Assembly: GCA_010093515.1 (NCBI GenBank)
Contig: MU001687.1
Coordinates: 320,070-384,069, forward strand
DNA: 64,000 nucleotides
Origin: Lineolata rhizophorae
Taxonomy: Eukaryota; Ascomycota; Dothideomycetes; Lineolatales; Lineolataceae
Direction of reading: 5' to 3'
The translations under genes and the position numbers were made by a program. Shown here one piece after another: positions 47,157 to 57,695 of this stretch. The stretch's first letter is position 1, and every line of letters begins with the position of its first letter. The notes under the pieces are model-generated. The model was not told the DNA's origin. It saw only the letters and a program-made list of their open reading frames with translations, and ran no database searches.

Positions 47157-49368
47157 TTACTGGACAAACATGGTGCTGTCGTTAATGTTATATTGGCGCA
47201 GGATCTCGGCCAACTTGCTGCACTCGGCAGCGTAATTGATGTCGTTCACGCTCGAAACATGGTAGCGGACCCTACGGTTGAAAGTTCGACGAGTTAGCCT
47301 CCTGCAAAGCGTTGACTCTCACGTTCCAGTAAATAGCCATCACTTACCTCTGCTGATCGCCGAATGTGTCCATCTTGCCCCTGCACCTGAAAACGTACGC
47401 CCTGCCCGTGGCCTGGCCGCACGCCTCTACGAAGTGCGGGTCGTCGGCATCCTTCAACTCGACCAGCTCGTTCGCCGATGTACCCATGATCTTCCGGCCG
47501 GCGTCATCGAAGCAGCTCAGCCACAGCGCTCCTGTGTGGTCCGCGACTCGGATGCTCATCACGTACCGATACGTCGGCTGCGGGAAGGTGCGGTTGCACT
47601 TTTCGCAACGCCAGGCGCCAGGCTCCTCCTCGATCACCTTCTTGTTGCACCCCTCGCTCTGGCACGCCGGGTAGGCGAAGGGTTCTTGCTTGACATACAT
47701 GACGGTGGCCTGGACGGTGAAGTACTCCGGCTGGTCGCTCATGCCCACATTCTCCTCCTGGACTTGGGCAAGTGTCTTGTACTGGTCCCGGCGCCCGGCC
47801 GTTGAGGCCGGCATAGTGCTCGCATGGCTGATAAATTGCTCCGCGTTGCCTTGTGCGTCGTACCATCCCTTAAGCTTGTGCGCCTCGTCGATGTCGGGAT
47901 CAATTATCATTTGACCCGAGCTGAGCAGGCTCAGACTGCGGCCACCAAAGTCACCCACCTTAACACCCTTGAAAGCGGCGACTGAATCGATAGGAGCATC
48001 GAATGTGGTGGCCGTGTTTCCCCAGATTGTCAGGCGGACCGAGAAATTAGTATCATCAACGAGCTCTAGGTCGCGTTTGACGTAGGGTTTCGAAGTAGAT
48101 TTTGATACGATCTGGTCCACCTCGCCCACGTTCTTCAAAACACCGATAACATCAATCGTGCTGTCCTTCTCGACGTTCTGAAGGTCACCAATGCGGGTGA
48201 AACTGTACCGAATTTGGGGGACGTCGGTTTGATCTTCGGCCTGCGTTTAGATAGCGTTAGTCTATGAAAGTGAGACTGAATCAAAGAGAAGTCGCAACCA
48301 ACCTTTTCAACCACAGTATCGCGCTCGAACGTTAACTCATAATCATTATTGAGATTCGAGAATTGCTTCTTCGCAAGCTGCACACGACACGGGCTCGAAA
48401 TGTAGTACACGCAGTTTTCTTGGAATAGGTCGTAGAGGGCATCACACTGATCATTGAACCCGGTCGCGCGTATCTCGCCGCTCTCATCCAGGAGGTTCAC
48501 ACTGAACAACTTCCCTTCTCCAGTGCTTTTATGCCACGTCTTGATCTGCGACTTATGCGTACACCTAGCCCTGATCGTCCACTTATGGCCATATGGCGAC
48601 AGCGCCTCGATTGGGTAGAGGTTGCCGTGGCTGGACGCACTAGCAGACATTGCATTGTTTCGTGAGGCCATGGGGCGACTCTGCGGTTGATGTTGCGGCG
48701 TGGGTTTGTTCCCGTAAAAGCTAGCCCCGGAGATGGCGCTGGGCTGCTGTTGTTGCGGCTGCTGTACGTTGTAGCCCTGCGCAGGTTCTTCTTCGTCTCT
48801 AAACTCAACTGGCGTGGGCTCGCCGATTTTCTCCGGCTCACCATACTCGTTCAGGACCTCTAAACTGAGCACGAGTAGGATCCTGCACGACGTCAGTCAT
48901 CCTTGACTTCAACAAAAATACTCAGCAAGTGATGGATGTGGAGCTTTGACCTACTTCTTGCCTTTGGCTACGTGAGGGAGGAATTCCCTCAGCCGCACAA
49001 TGTTGTTCTTTCTCAGGGTTCCCGAGGTAACAATATGTGATAGATCTGTTGTATAGGCATAAGCTTTGGAAGAACAGGTATAGAGCTGCATCAGGCGACG
49101 AATTCCACTTACGGGTGGCAAGCATGGTTTGCACGTAGTTGTCGATATCGCTCAGAACGACGCGCCACCGGTCGATCTCCCCAGTTTCCAGCTTCATCGG
49201 CTTGATCTGGACACATTGTAGGATGGGATTTTTCACCGCATTTGTCTGCAATATTATAGACCTAAAAGCCAAAGGAGGCCCGTGTCAGCCATGGTGTTGG
49301 CAGCGAAGGAGAGTGCTAAAAGTGACGTACTTCACGGAGCCCCGCGTGATGGCCGGGCGGGGATCCAT
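47157..49368 (-). CDS. RFA1: Replication protein A 70 kDa subunit Rpa1
   Basis: Large subunit of the heterotrimeric single-stranded-DNA-binding complex RPA, needed for replication, repair and checkpoint signalling in the nucleus. Six exons: 49368-49331, 49261-49113, 49045-48955, 48882-48303, 48240-47348, 47271-47157, giving 621 residues with consistent phase. The N-terminal OB fold (DBD-F) includes NPILQCVQIKPM, DIDNYVQTMLAT and KNNIVRLREFLPHVAKGKK; a Gln/Pro/Ser-rich linker (about 130-190) leads to DBD-A (IEALSPYGHKWTIRARCTHK), DBD-B (YSFTRIGDLQNVEKDSTIDV) and DBD-C with its zinc ribbon (CQSEGC...CEKC) and FDDAGRKIMGTSANEL. The last exon ends NDSTMFVQ. The start Met is the first in frame after a stop; the N-terminus is slightly short. 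An ACGCGT lies 128 bp upstream of the start. Confidence 0.95.
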
Positions 49369-49857
49369 GACGGCAGATATGTCTCTCTGAGGGGGCGCTC
49401 CTGACGGAAGAGTAGATTTTGAGGCAGCACGAGGTCAGAAGAAGACGGGTCGTGATGAACGGCGTCGGATGGATGGTGGGGGCTCTGGCGACCGGACGCG
49501 TTGTTGGGTCGCGTAAATTGGCGTCGCGCGTCAGTGTACGTGACCTAGCGCTAGCCGCAGCTGTTCGGAAGATTAGCTTTTCCGGAAACCCTCAGGTCGA
49601 CAGATGATTCACGTGCCTCGTCCCGCCCCGCCCCGCTCTTGGCCCGGCCAAGAGCCTCTGTGGGTACCTGACGCCCCGCCCCGATTAATGTATTGCTGGT
49701 GCCTGCAAGTGATCAGCAGCTGCAGTCATCCCCTGGCGGCGCTGCGTCACTCCTCCCCGTCCTCTCGCCCTCTCATTCCCGCTCTACTTCCCGCATTCCA
49801 CTCTACCAGCTTTGTTACCGCGCACTCGCGTAGCCTCACTCACGCAAGTCCAACACC
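49369..49857. promoter_or_regulatory. Bidirectional promoter region, RPA1 / dienelactone hydrolase
   Basis: 489 bp between divergent start codons. ACGCGT (49496-49501) is 128 bp from the RPA1 ATG and fits the position of an MBF site. A CT-rich tract (about 49735-49805) precedes the dienelactone hydrolase ATG. The rest has no recognised motif. Confidence 0.45.
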
Positions 49858-51570
49858 ATGGCCGACACCGATCAGCTCGCGACCAAGAGCCCCGAAGTCG
49901 ACGCCGCGGAGCAGCAGCAAGCGCCGGCAGCGAGTGCGGGAGGGGATGCTATGGCCCAGGAGGGTCTGACCATGGGCGTAAGCACCCGAACAAGAGGGGA
50001 AACAGTGCTCAAAAGTGGAGTTGGCTGAGATTTGTCTGGAACAGGAACACTGCGTTACGGACAGACCAGCTCGTACGTTTCCAATGACGCCTCGTGTGCT
50101 ATTATCTACCTCGTTAATATGCTGACAACAGTCTTGTTCTCGCGTAGCCCCTGGAGAGCGCCCAACAGGAGTACGTTGCCCGCAGATGACTGACTTTATA
50201 AGCCGAGCCAAATGGCTTACAGACCGTAACAGGAGATCACCAAGCTCGGAGGAGTAGACGTACGTAACCCCTCTTAGACCAAAACAGCAATCCGACAGAC
50301 CAGACCAAGTGCTAAACTCTGAATATGTTTCTCTAGGCCTACATTGCCAAGCCCAACGACTACCCGCACTCGCCGTCTAAACTCCTCCTGCTCCTTACTG
50401 GCGGCACCGGCATCCACTCCGTTAACAACCAACTCCAAGCCGACAAGTATGCCTCCGAAGGCTTCCTTGTCATCATGCCCGACCAGTAAGTTCCAGCCAC
50501 AGCGCAGAATCGTCCACCTTTGTCCCTCCTTACCCCTGCTCTCCCACGATTTCTCCGCCCCGCACTAACTTCCCCTCTCTTCCCTCCCTTCCCCAGATTC
50601 GACAATGACCCCGCCCCCAACACCACGACCGCCGACCCGGCCACTCCGACCGAGACGTCCTTCATCTCGCGCGTGAAGCTGGGGGCCGCCGAGGCGGCCA
50701 AGTCGTTCCTGATCGACATGTGGCTGGCGCGGCACACGCCCGAGAAGGTGCTGCCCGTGCTGCGGCGCGCGCTCGATGGCGCGCGCGACGAGTTCGCCGA
50801 TGCCGTCGCCAACGGCCAGGGCGTCTACGCCGCCGGCTACTGCTTCGGCGCCAAGTACGTGCTCCTGCTCGCGGCGGGCGTCGATGCGCATCCGGAGATG
50901 AGGGCCTGGTGGGGCGTGGGCGGAAAGCCGAAGGATGAGGAAGAAGGGGGTGCCGAGAGAGCTGAGGCGGGCGGGAAGGAACCGCTGATTAGGGCCGGAG
51001 CTATTGCACATGGTGAGTTGGACGTGTTACGATGTAGGGGTCGAGTGATGAGGTGCGGTCTCGTTCTTGTGGTTCGGCCACGGAGAGCTCAGTCCGGGCA
51101 CATCTCTGCTCCGCAAGCCCTGACGTAGCTTTGGCCCCTGAGGACTGTTTTTGCGGCTTAGAAGTGCACTCTCGCGAGCGTGCAACTGACAGCTGTGGAT
51201 CATGCAGGCACGCTCGTCACCCATGAGGACATCGCGTCAGTCAAGGCACCCATCTCCATGGTCTGCGTCAAGGACGACAGTCTTTTTCCCAATGACGTCC
51301 GTGAGGACGGACGGCAGGCGCTCGTGCAGGCCGGCGTCGAGCACGAAGTCGAAGTTTACCCTGGCGTGCCGCACGGTGAGTGGAATGCCCCTTTACTTTC
51401 TATTAGGTTGAGCGTGCGATTGGCTAGGGAATTGTGCGGCTAACGTGGCGATCGATGATGGCGATGACGCTGTAGGCTTTGCCGTGCTGGGCAACTACGA
51501 CGACCAGCACATCAAGCGCTCGCAGCAGCAGGCCTTTGGGCAGATGCTGGGGTGGTTGCAGGCTCATTAG
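49858..51570 (+). CDS. Dienelactone hydrolase family protein
   Basis: Alpha/beta hydrolase of the dienelactone hydrolase family (carboxymethylenebutenolidase-like); fungal members are mostly of unknown substrate. Eight exons: 49858-49977, 50045-50072, 50148-50170, 50233-50259, 50337-50485, 50597-51012, 51208-51375, 51476-51570, giving 341 residues. Exons 2-4 are microexons (28, 23, 27 nt), yet joined they read GEHCVTDRPAPPGERPTGE, the family N-terminus, and all have good GTACGT donors. Catalytic residues: nucleophile Cys in GYCFGAKYV, the Asp near VCVKDDSLFPNDV, and His in YPGVPHGFAV. A 40-residue Ala/Gln-rich extension lies before the conserved start; no signal peptide. A Glu/Gly-rich insert (KDEEEGGAERAEAGG) follows the nucleophile region. 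The gene is divergent from RPA1 and convergent with SLD5. Confidence 0.9.
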
Positions 51571-51944
51571 AATGAGAAAGGGGGCTTCGACGTGGAGGTT
51601 TAGGTAACAGAATTGGCTGTAGGACCCACAATTATGGACCGGCGTTGTAGTCTTTGGTTTGGGATACCATGTGTATTATTTCAAACACGATGAACTGACC
51701 GACCTATCTATACTAGCTGCATGGAGCAGATAGGCCGACAGATGATGCTATGTTTTGTGGTTTTTTGCATTCCAGCCCGCCAACGCAAGTTGGAGCCCCT
51801 CCACTGGTCATTGTGCCATTCCCGGCCCGTCATTCGTGTCCTTTCCCACTCACGTCAAGCCGCGTTTCGTACCCGATGCCACCAAGCAATCAACGAACAC
51901 CTCGAGCCCGATCACCATACGCCTCCACCGGAAACCCCTTTCCG
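51571..51944. other. Convergent 3' flanks, dienelactone hydrolase and SLD5
   Basis: 374 bp between two stop codons. I see nothing beyond presumed 3' UTR sequence. Confidence 0.6.
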
Positions 51945-52989
51945 CTAAATCAACTCAGCCCTACCCCCCAGGACCGCCTCCCTAACAGCGCTCCACCGCG
52001 CCACCCACACATCGCCCCTCCTCAACTCCATGCGCACGTCTGTGCCGCTCACCCTCAGCGTGCCCACGTCCTCGAGAACGCGCACGAAGACCGCCTGGTC
52101 GAGGTCGGGGCCCTGGACCATGTCGGTGGAGCCGCTGCCGGAGCCGCCGGCTCCGCCGCGTTCGTCGAGCTTGCGCAGCGGCTCCGGGAATGAGGAGAGG
52201 AAGGAGGTGGCGAAGTGGGTGCTGAGGAGGGAGAGGTGCGAGCGGAGGTAGGCGAGCTCGGAGGGGGAGAGGGGGTGCGGGTGCATGAGGTGGTGGTGGT
52301 GGGGGTGGGCGTCGATCTGGTAAGTAGGGGTAGGAGGGTTGGTTGTCAGTGAAAGCGGTTTGGTGCAGACGCAGATGGGATGAGATGAGAGGGCATTGGG
52401 CAGGTGATGGGATTGCGACCTTCTTTTGCGAGAGGCCCTGTCGTGGGATGCAGGAAGGGAGGAGAGAAGAGGGAAACTTGAGAGACACACCTTGGCCAGC
52501 CTAGCCCTTAGCAAGCTCCGCACGAGGAACCGCACGCGCTCGAGCTCGGTCTGCACGATGATGAGGTGGAAATTGACCTTCGGGTCCATACTCCCCGTCT
52601 GTTCTTCCACCAGCTCGATCTGCGCTTTCACCGTCCCCCCCGGACATCCCAAACAAGTCAGCCCCGCTGTTCCAAGTCAGGCTTTCAACCCACCTGCCCC
52701 CTTCCCCCCCTCCCTCTCTAATCTCTTATCGTGCCATGAGCCATACCTGCCTCCGCACCCTCTCCCCCACCCTATCCATCAGCGCCCCTGGCCACGGCAG
52801 CACCTCGGGCGCCGCCCTCTCCGCCGCCCACGCCCGCGTCAGCGCCTGCAGGTCCGCCCGGCGCGCCGCGTCGTCTCCCAGCGGACCCGCGGCGAAGCCG
52901 TCGTCGGCGTCGTGGTCGCGCCTGGCGGCGCGCGCAATGTGCGCCTCGGCGGCGGCGGTGGCGTCGTGGAGGATGTCGTCGATGTCCAT
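51945..52989 (-). CDS. SLD5: GINS complex subunit Sld5
   Basis: One of four GINS subunits; with Cdc45 and Mcm2-7 it forms the CMG replicative helicase, needed to start and extend replication forks. Three exons: 52989-52747, 52619-52491, 52316-51945, phase 0 joins, giving 247 residues, about the family size. The start MDIDDILHDATAAAE leads into a helical A domain with LTRAWAAERAAPEVLPWP and, across the first join, RRQIELVEEQ, then the very conserved VNFHLIIVQTELERVRFLVRSLLRARLAK. A His-rich loop (HPHHHHLMHPHPLSP) precedes ELAYLRSHLSLLSTHF. The C-terminal B domain has VFVRVLEDVG and a stretch ending REAVLGGRAELI. A 21-bp GACGCG palindrome lies about 200 bp upstream. Confidence 0.93.
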
Positions 52990-55549
52990 TGCTGGTGTTG
53001 CGCGATTGCGTATGTGGGTTGGGCGGTGGCTGGTTGGACGATTAGCTACGGTTATGTGAGCGGAGCAGAGCGGAGCCCAGCGGACGAGCGCAGTGCCTCT
53101 TCCGCAAGAGGAAGCGGTAGGGAATATCCTTCCCCGTACCTACTACGTAATTGAGAGCATCCATCCGTGACGCGCGCCGGAAAGGCCAGAACGCGACGCG
53201 CCGCGTCGCGTCGCTCTGAGTCGCAGAGGAACGGAGGGCCCAGTAAGTGAAACTAGCGCCGCCCAATGTCTCTCCACCAACGCCGCCCCGCGCCCCGCCG
53301 CCGACGCCCCACCGCGATGATGCACGCCGCCTTCGAGGCCTCGACCCCTCAGCCCCTCAGCCCCGCTCGCTGCAACGCCCACGGTGCCGCGCGGTACGGC
53401 ACCGCCCGCCCGCCCAAGCTTCCTCGCTCCGCCGTGGGTGCAGCGGATATGTGCAGCTGTGGTTCCTGCGGGCAGTGGTGGTTTAGGCCCCTGCGTGGGC
53501 CGGAGCCAGCTTAGAGAGGTTGAGGGGCTGAGGGGGCCCAGCGCCATGGCTTCTAGTACTTCTCCACATCTCAGGCCCATGGGGCATGCATGGGTGGGAT
53601 GTTTGGATGAGTGAATTGTGGTATGGGACGGGACTAGAGGCCATGAAGCACAGAAAGTCGGGATGAATGCCGGGTCGGCGGGTGGTTCTTTGCACGGGCC
53701 GGGCTACCCTCATAGGCCCGGAGTTAAGAGCATTCAAAACTACCTCATGCATCACACCAAAGAACCACAAAATCCCCAGTATAAGTGATAATGGTTTCGT
53801 TTTTCTCTTTCGCCCGGAGCTCAATCAGACCAATCCATCAGACCAGACAGAAAAAGAAAAGCCCTCACATGAGCAGACCCGCCAAACCGCCCATCTAGCT
53901 CAGTCTAGCCCAGGTCCGTCCATCCGTCTAGTCCACCCATGCATGCACGCATCTTCTCAAGCTCTCTTGCTCGCCAATTATAGACATGCTCAGTGCCACT
54001 CGCCCGCTGGCTGCTCTCCTCTGCAATGCTAAAAATGCACTCGTGATGTCTGGGGCAGGAAACAAAATGGAACAAGGGACAGAAAAAAAAAAGAGAAATA
54101 GTAGGAAGCAGCAACAGCAGCAGCACAAGCTAGCATTGAAAAGAAATAGAAAGCAAAGAGCCACAATTGATGATGAGTCGAGCCTGCTGCCTTTTCTATT
54201 TCTCTCCCCAAGCCCTTGTTCTGCTCGCTCCCCGTAGGGTAAGCTAAAAAAAGGCAAAGAGGGAGAGGAAGTAAGAACAAATGCAGAACGCGGCACGAAT
54301 GATCCAAACCTAGCCCAGAGAAAGGACACGAGAGCAAGAGCAGCAGAGCATGCCGGGAAATCTCTCCCTCCCTCTCCGCAAGCCTGCCCAGTCCAGCACT
54401 AGTTCTCCTTGAGGTCCTTTTTTTTTTTCCCCGAACTCTACGGTATGTACAAAGATCCATCCATCCAGCGAGCACCGTCGTACCGATGGGATCCTAAAAC
54501 AAAAGCAGCCACAGCCCACCGCCTAGACACTCCAATGCGTGACGGGCGGGGATAATGTATAGCACATTGCGTATCCAGGGGTTGTGGCGCAAGGTTCCCA
54601 GAGCGGTGACGTCGAGCATTGATTATGGTCGCCCTCAAGACGCTCTCCGAAGTCGGCGGGGCGCTCTCGGTGAACGGATCGGAGACTAGGATGTGTACAG
54701 CGGCACAAATGAACATAGGCGGCTAAGTGCGCTTCGCGGGGCGCGTGTGCGTGCGCACGTGTAGTCGAGCCCAGACCGGTGGGCCGGCACTCCACGTCGA
54801 GCTTTTGGTCTAGAGCGCCGACAGCTCGCTCCGACGCGAGCAGGACATGCGTGTGTCAATAGGCGGTTGTCGGCATGGCCAAACCAGAGCAGCAAACAGG
54901 GAAACAAAAACAAAGAACAAGTAATGCCGTGGGACAAAAGCAGAAAAGGGGCCAACGCCTGAGGGGAATACTAGTCCCGAGGCAGGCACGAACGGGTCAA
55001 GCAAGCAGGAAACAAAGTAAGGCAAGACATGGACCACCCTATCGCTCAAAACGCCAAATGGCAAGCAACACGCAGTTGCAAAAAGGGTAGTACCGTAAGA
55101 AAAAAAAAAAAAGAGGCATGAGAAGAGAACAAAAGTGGCTAGTCGAAGAATCAAAAATCAACAGCAGCAACAGACAGTGACACAGTGCACAAAAGAAAGG
55201 TAGCAAAAATAGTGGACCCGCTTTTGCGCCTAGGAATGCAGAAAGACAAATGGATGTTGGTTATGGATGGAGACAAAAAAGACATAAAAAGGAGTCAAAA
55301 AAAGTGGAGTTGCCTAGCAGCAACCCATTCAATTACGCCGTCAAAAAGGGTCAGATGCGCCGTGAGGATGGTAAGGTAAGCCCGATTGGTTCTGTTTTCG
55401 ATGTCTTGCCTTTCCGGCTTTGTCGGGCAAAATGAGGGTTCGTGGTAACAGTAACGCGCGGCTACAACAGGGTCGTCGACAGGATTAATCATGCATAGTC
55501 GGGTGTTAAAGAGGTGAGGAGTAGACAAAGAAGAAGTTGAGGCGTCAAG
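52990..55549. other. Intergenic between SLD5 and CDC25
   Basis: SLD5 upstream DNA (with the palindrome listed separately), then 2 kb downstream of CDC25 with A-rich and T-rich tracts (54080-54110, 54418-54430, 55097-55112). Open frames in this stretch lack domains, and many are low-complexity. No RNA gene or element was recognised. Confidence 0.55.
53191..53211. promoter_or_regulatory. 21-bp GACGCG/CGCGTC palindrome upstream of SLD5
   Basis: ACGCGACGCG (53191-53200) is followed by a single C and then its exact reverse complement (53202-53211). The palindrome contains GACGCG on both strands and sits about 200 bp upstream of the SLD5 ATG, the position expected for an MBF-type S-phase element. 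Function is inferred. Confidence 0.45.
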
Positions 55550-57695
55550 TCAATACGAGGCCATCCGACGCGTCGGTAGGCGCGAAGAGCTCGACTCGCC
55601 GCCAGCACGATTCGACTCCCCCAGGCCAAAGCACGGCGCCGACGGGGTGGCCGTGTTGGACCGCTGGAAGCCCTCGGCACGGCGCACCACCTCGACGGAC
55701 TCGCGAGCGGCGCCGCCGTTGCCGGCACCACGACCGTACGCGTCGGCGCGGGACATGACGGCGCCCGTGGGGCTGTCGTCGTGGCCCTGCTGCTGTTGCA
55801 ACTGGTGGGAGCCGAAGGCGAAGGTCTGGGCGCGGTGAAGCTTGGAGCGGTGGCGGAGACGGCCCATGCCGCGTTCGCAGTCCTGCTCGTGCTCCTTGGA
55901 GCCCATCTCCACGTAGTTCTGCGGGAAGCAGCGCATGCGGTGCTGCCCGAAGAAGGCGCTGTAGCCGCCGTCTAGGATGTACACCTCGGGGTAGGTGAGC
56001 TTCGGGTATTGGTGATCGTTGAGCGCGCGGTCGCGTTGACGGACAAATTTCGCCCTGTTTTTAAGACGGCCAAGGGTTAAAAGCTTCTAATTGGGCAAAT
56101 TGAAGAGGGGGCTAAGAGAAAAGGGCTGGAGTGGGAAGAGGGATGAGTGCATACATCATGGGGGCGCGATGCGCGGAATATTCGCAGTGAAATACTAAAA
56201 GGGTTTTGGCCACTGATTGAGTGAATAGATGCTTGGCAAGCGCTTCCTTGTCGTTGAAGTTGACGGCGCCCTGGATGTGGCCGCCGTCATATTCGTATTC
56301 GAAACGGCAGTCGACAACCATCGTCTGCTCAAACATATGGCCATACCGCCCGTCCATCACATCGATCAACGTCGCCTTGTCGATCCGCGGGAGGCTATCC
56401 GGCTCACCCTCGGGCGTGAAATGCGGCAGCTGAAGCTTGTGCGTGTCGTCGATGTCCATGATGGACTGAAGACCGCTGCAAGCTGGTTCGGTGTTCTCCG
56501 CCTTCATCACGTCGCCCGGGTGCTCGAACATGCTAAGTGACCTACGGAACTGCTTCCGAGGGCGAGGTGCCGGGCCTCCCGGTTTGCGAATACAACCAGC
56601 CGAGGGCGATCCATTCGCACGGATTGAAGAGCTGCTCCCAAAGTGCGGTTGTCTAGGCCGCGGAGGGCCCATGGGCATGACGTTGAACATGCTGTTCTTC
56701 TCCGATGGCGGAGACTCCGTGAAGCATTCGGCCAGAGACAGCGAAGAGGAGGTCGAGGTTCCATAAGACCCAGCGCCGAACTGGAAAGGCGGGAGCTGAT
56801 TCTCGACTGCCTTAGCCCGATTGTACACTGCGTTCGACGAGTACCCCTTCGCTCGTGACAAAGACGGCCGCGGAAACGGCGGCTTTCTCCGACTGCACAA
56901 CAAAGGTCAGTAATTCACAATAGTCATTGAACGAGGAGAAAAATCCCATACTCAGCGGCATTGTTCACCGGCGGCTTGACTTCAACGAGCGGGTTCGTGG
57001 GCGCAGGCGAGCATGGCGAAAGCATATCCTCGTCATGTGGCGTGCTCTCCGGCGTTGGAGACGGGAGTGGGACTTGAGTGACGAACGAGTGTGGGGCCTT
57101 GTGCGGCAGCGGCGAAATGTCCATCGAGTCGGGGCCGAAGCTAGGTGAGGAAGAAGGGATCGGGGGTGTGGTGACGCCTTCCACGCGGATCGGCGGCGTG
57201 GTAGCACCTTCTGCCACTGGTTCGGAGATCAGCGAGGGGAACCAGGCAAGCGAAAGATCCAATCGCCCGCAGTTATCCCAATTGAACTCACCTCGACTCT
57301 CCCATTGACTCAAGGCACTCGCGGTAAAGAGAGAACGGCGAGGGGTCGGCAGTTGAGGACTGGATTCGAGGTCACAAGGTCAGCAACATGTCCTTTTCCC
57401 CCCTCATTTTATTGATGTGTCAGGAACGCTTGTCTCACCTCTGATCGATGTGGAAGTTTTGTGATAGGTCGGCAGCAAGACTAGCTGTCGGCGACGAGCC
57501 GCGGGCGGACTTGAGACCAAAATAGTCCGAGTTGGACGACTTCTTCACGCTCAAGTCCTTAAAGTTAAAGTTGTTTGCACCCAGGCTATGACTAGACAGC
57601 ACGTGCCGGGAGCCGGGCAGATCGCGACGCAACGCCCACGGCGGGGCGGGCTGAGCGTGCTGCTGGATAGCAGCCAGCGGCGACGAACACTCCAT
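55550..57695 (-). CDS. CDC25: M-phase inducer phosphatase Cdc25
   Basis: Dual-specificity phosphatase that removes inhibitory phosphates from Cdk1 and so triggers mitosis (NimT in Aspergillus). Five exons: 57695-57439, 57359-57292, 57216-56952, 56892-56155, 56054-55550, giving 610 residues. The regulatory N-terminal half is Ser/Pro-rich, with conserved blocks [32 protein letters not shown] and [14 protein letters not shown], typical kinase/14-3-3 target segments. The rhodanese-type catalytic domain (about 365-500) has [20 protein letters not shown], the active site [12 protein letters not shown] (Cys and Arg of CX5R) and [12 protein letters not shown]. The C-terminal tail is Gln/Ser/Gly-rich. 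Intron 2 (57217-57291, 75 nt) has no stop and keeps frame, so a 25-residue longer form is possible. Two GACGCG sites lie 95-165 bp upstream. Confidence 0.94.
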
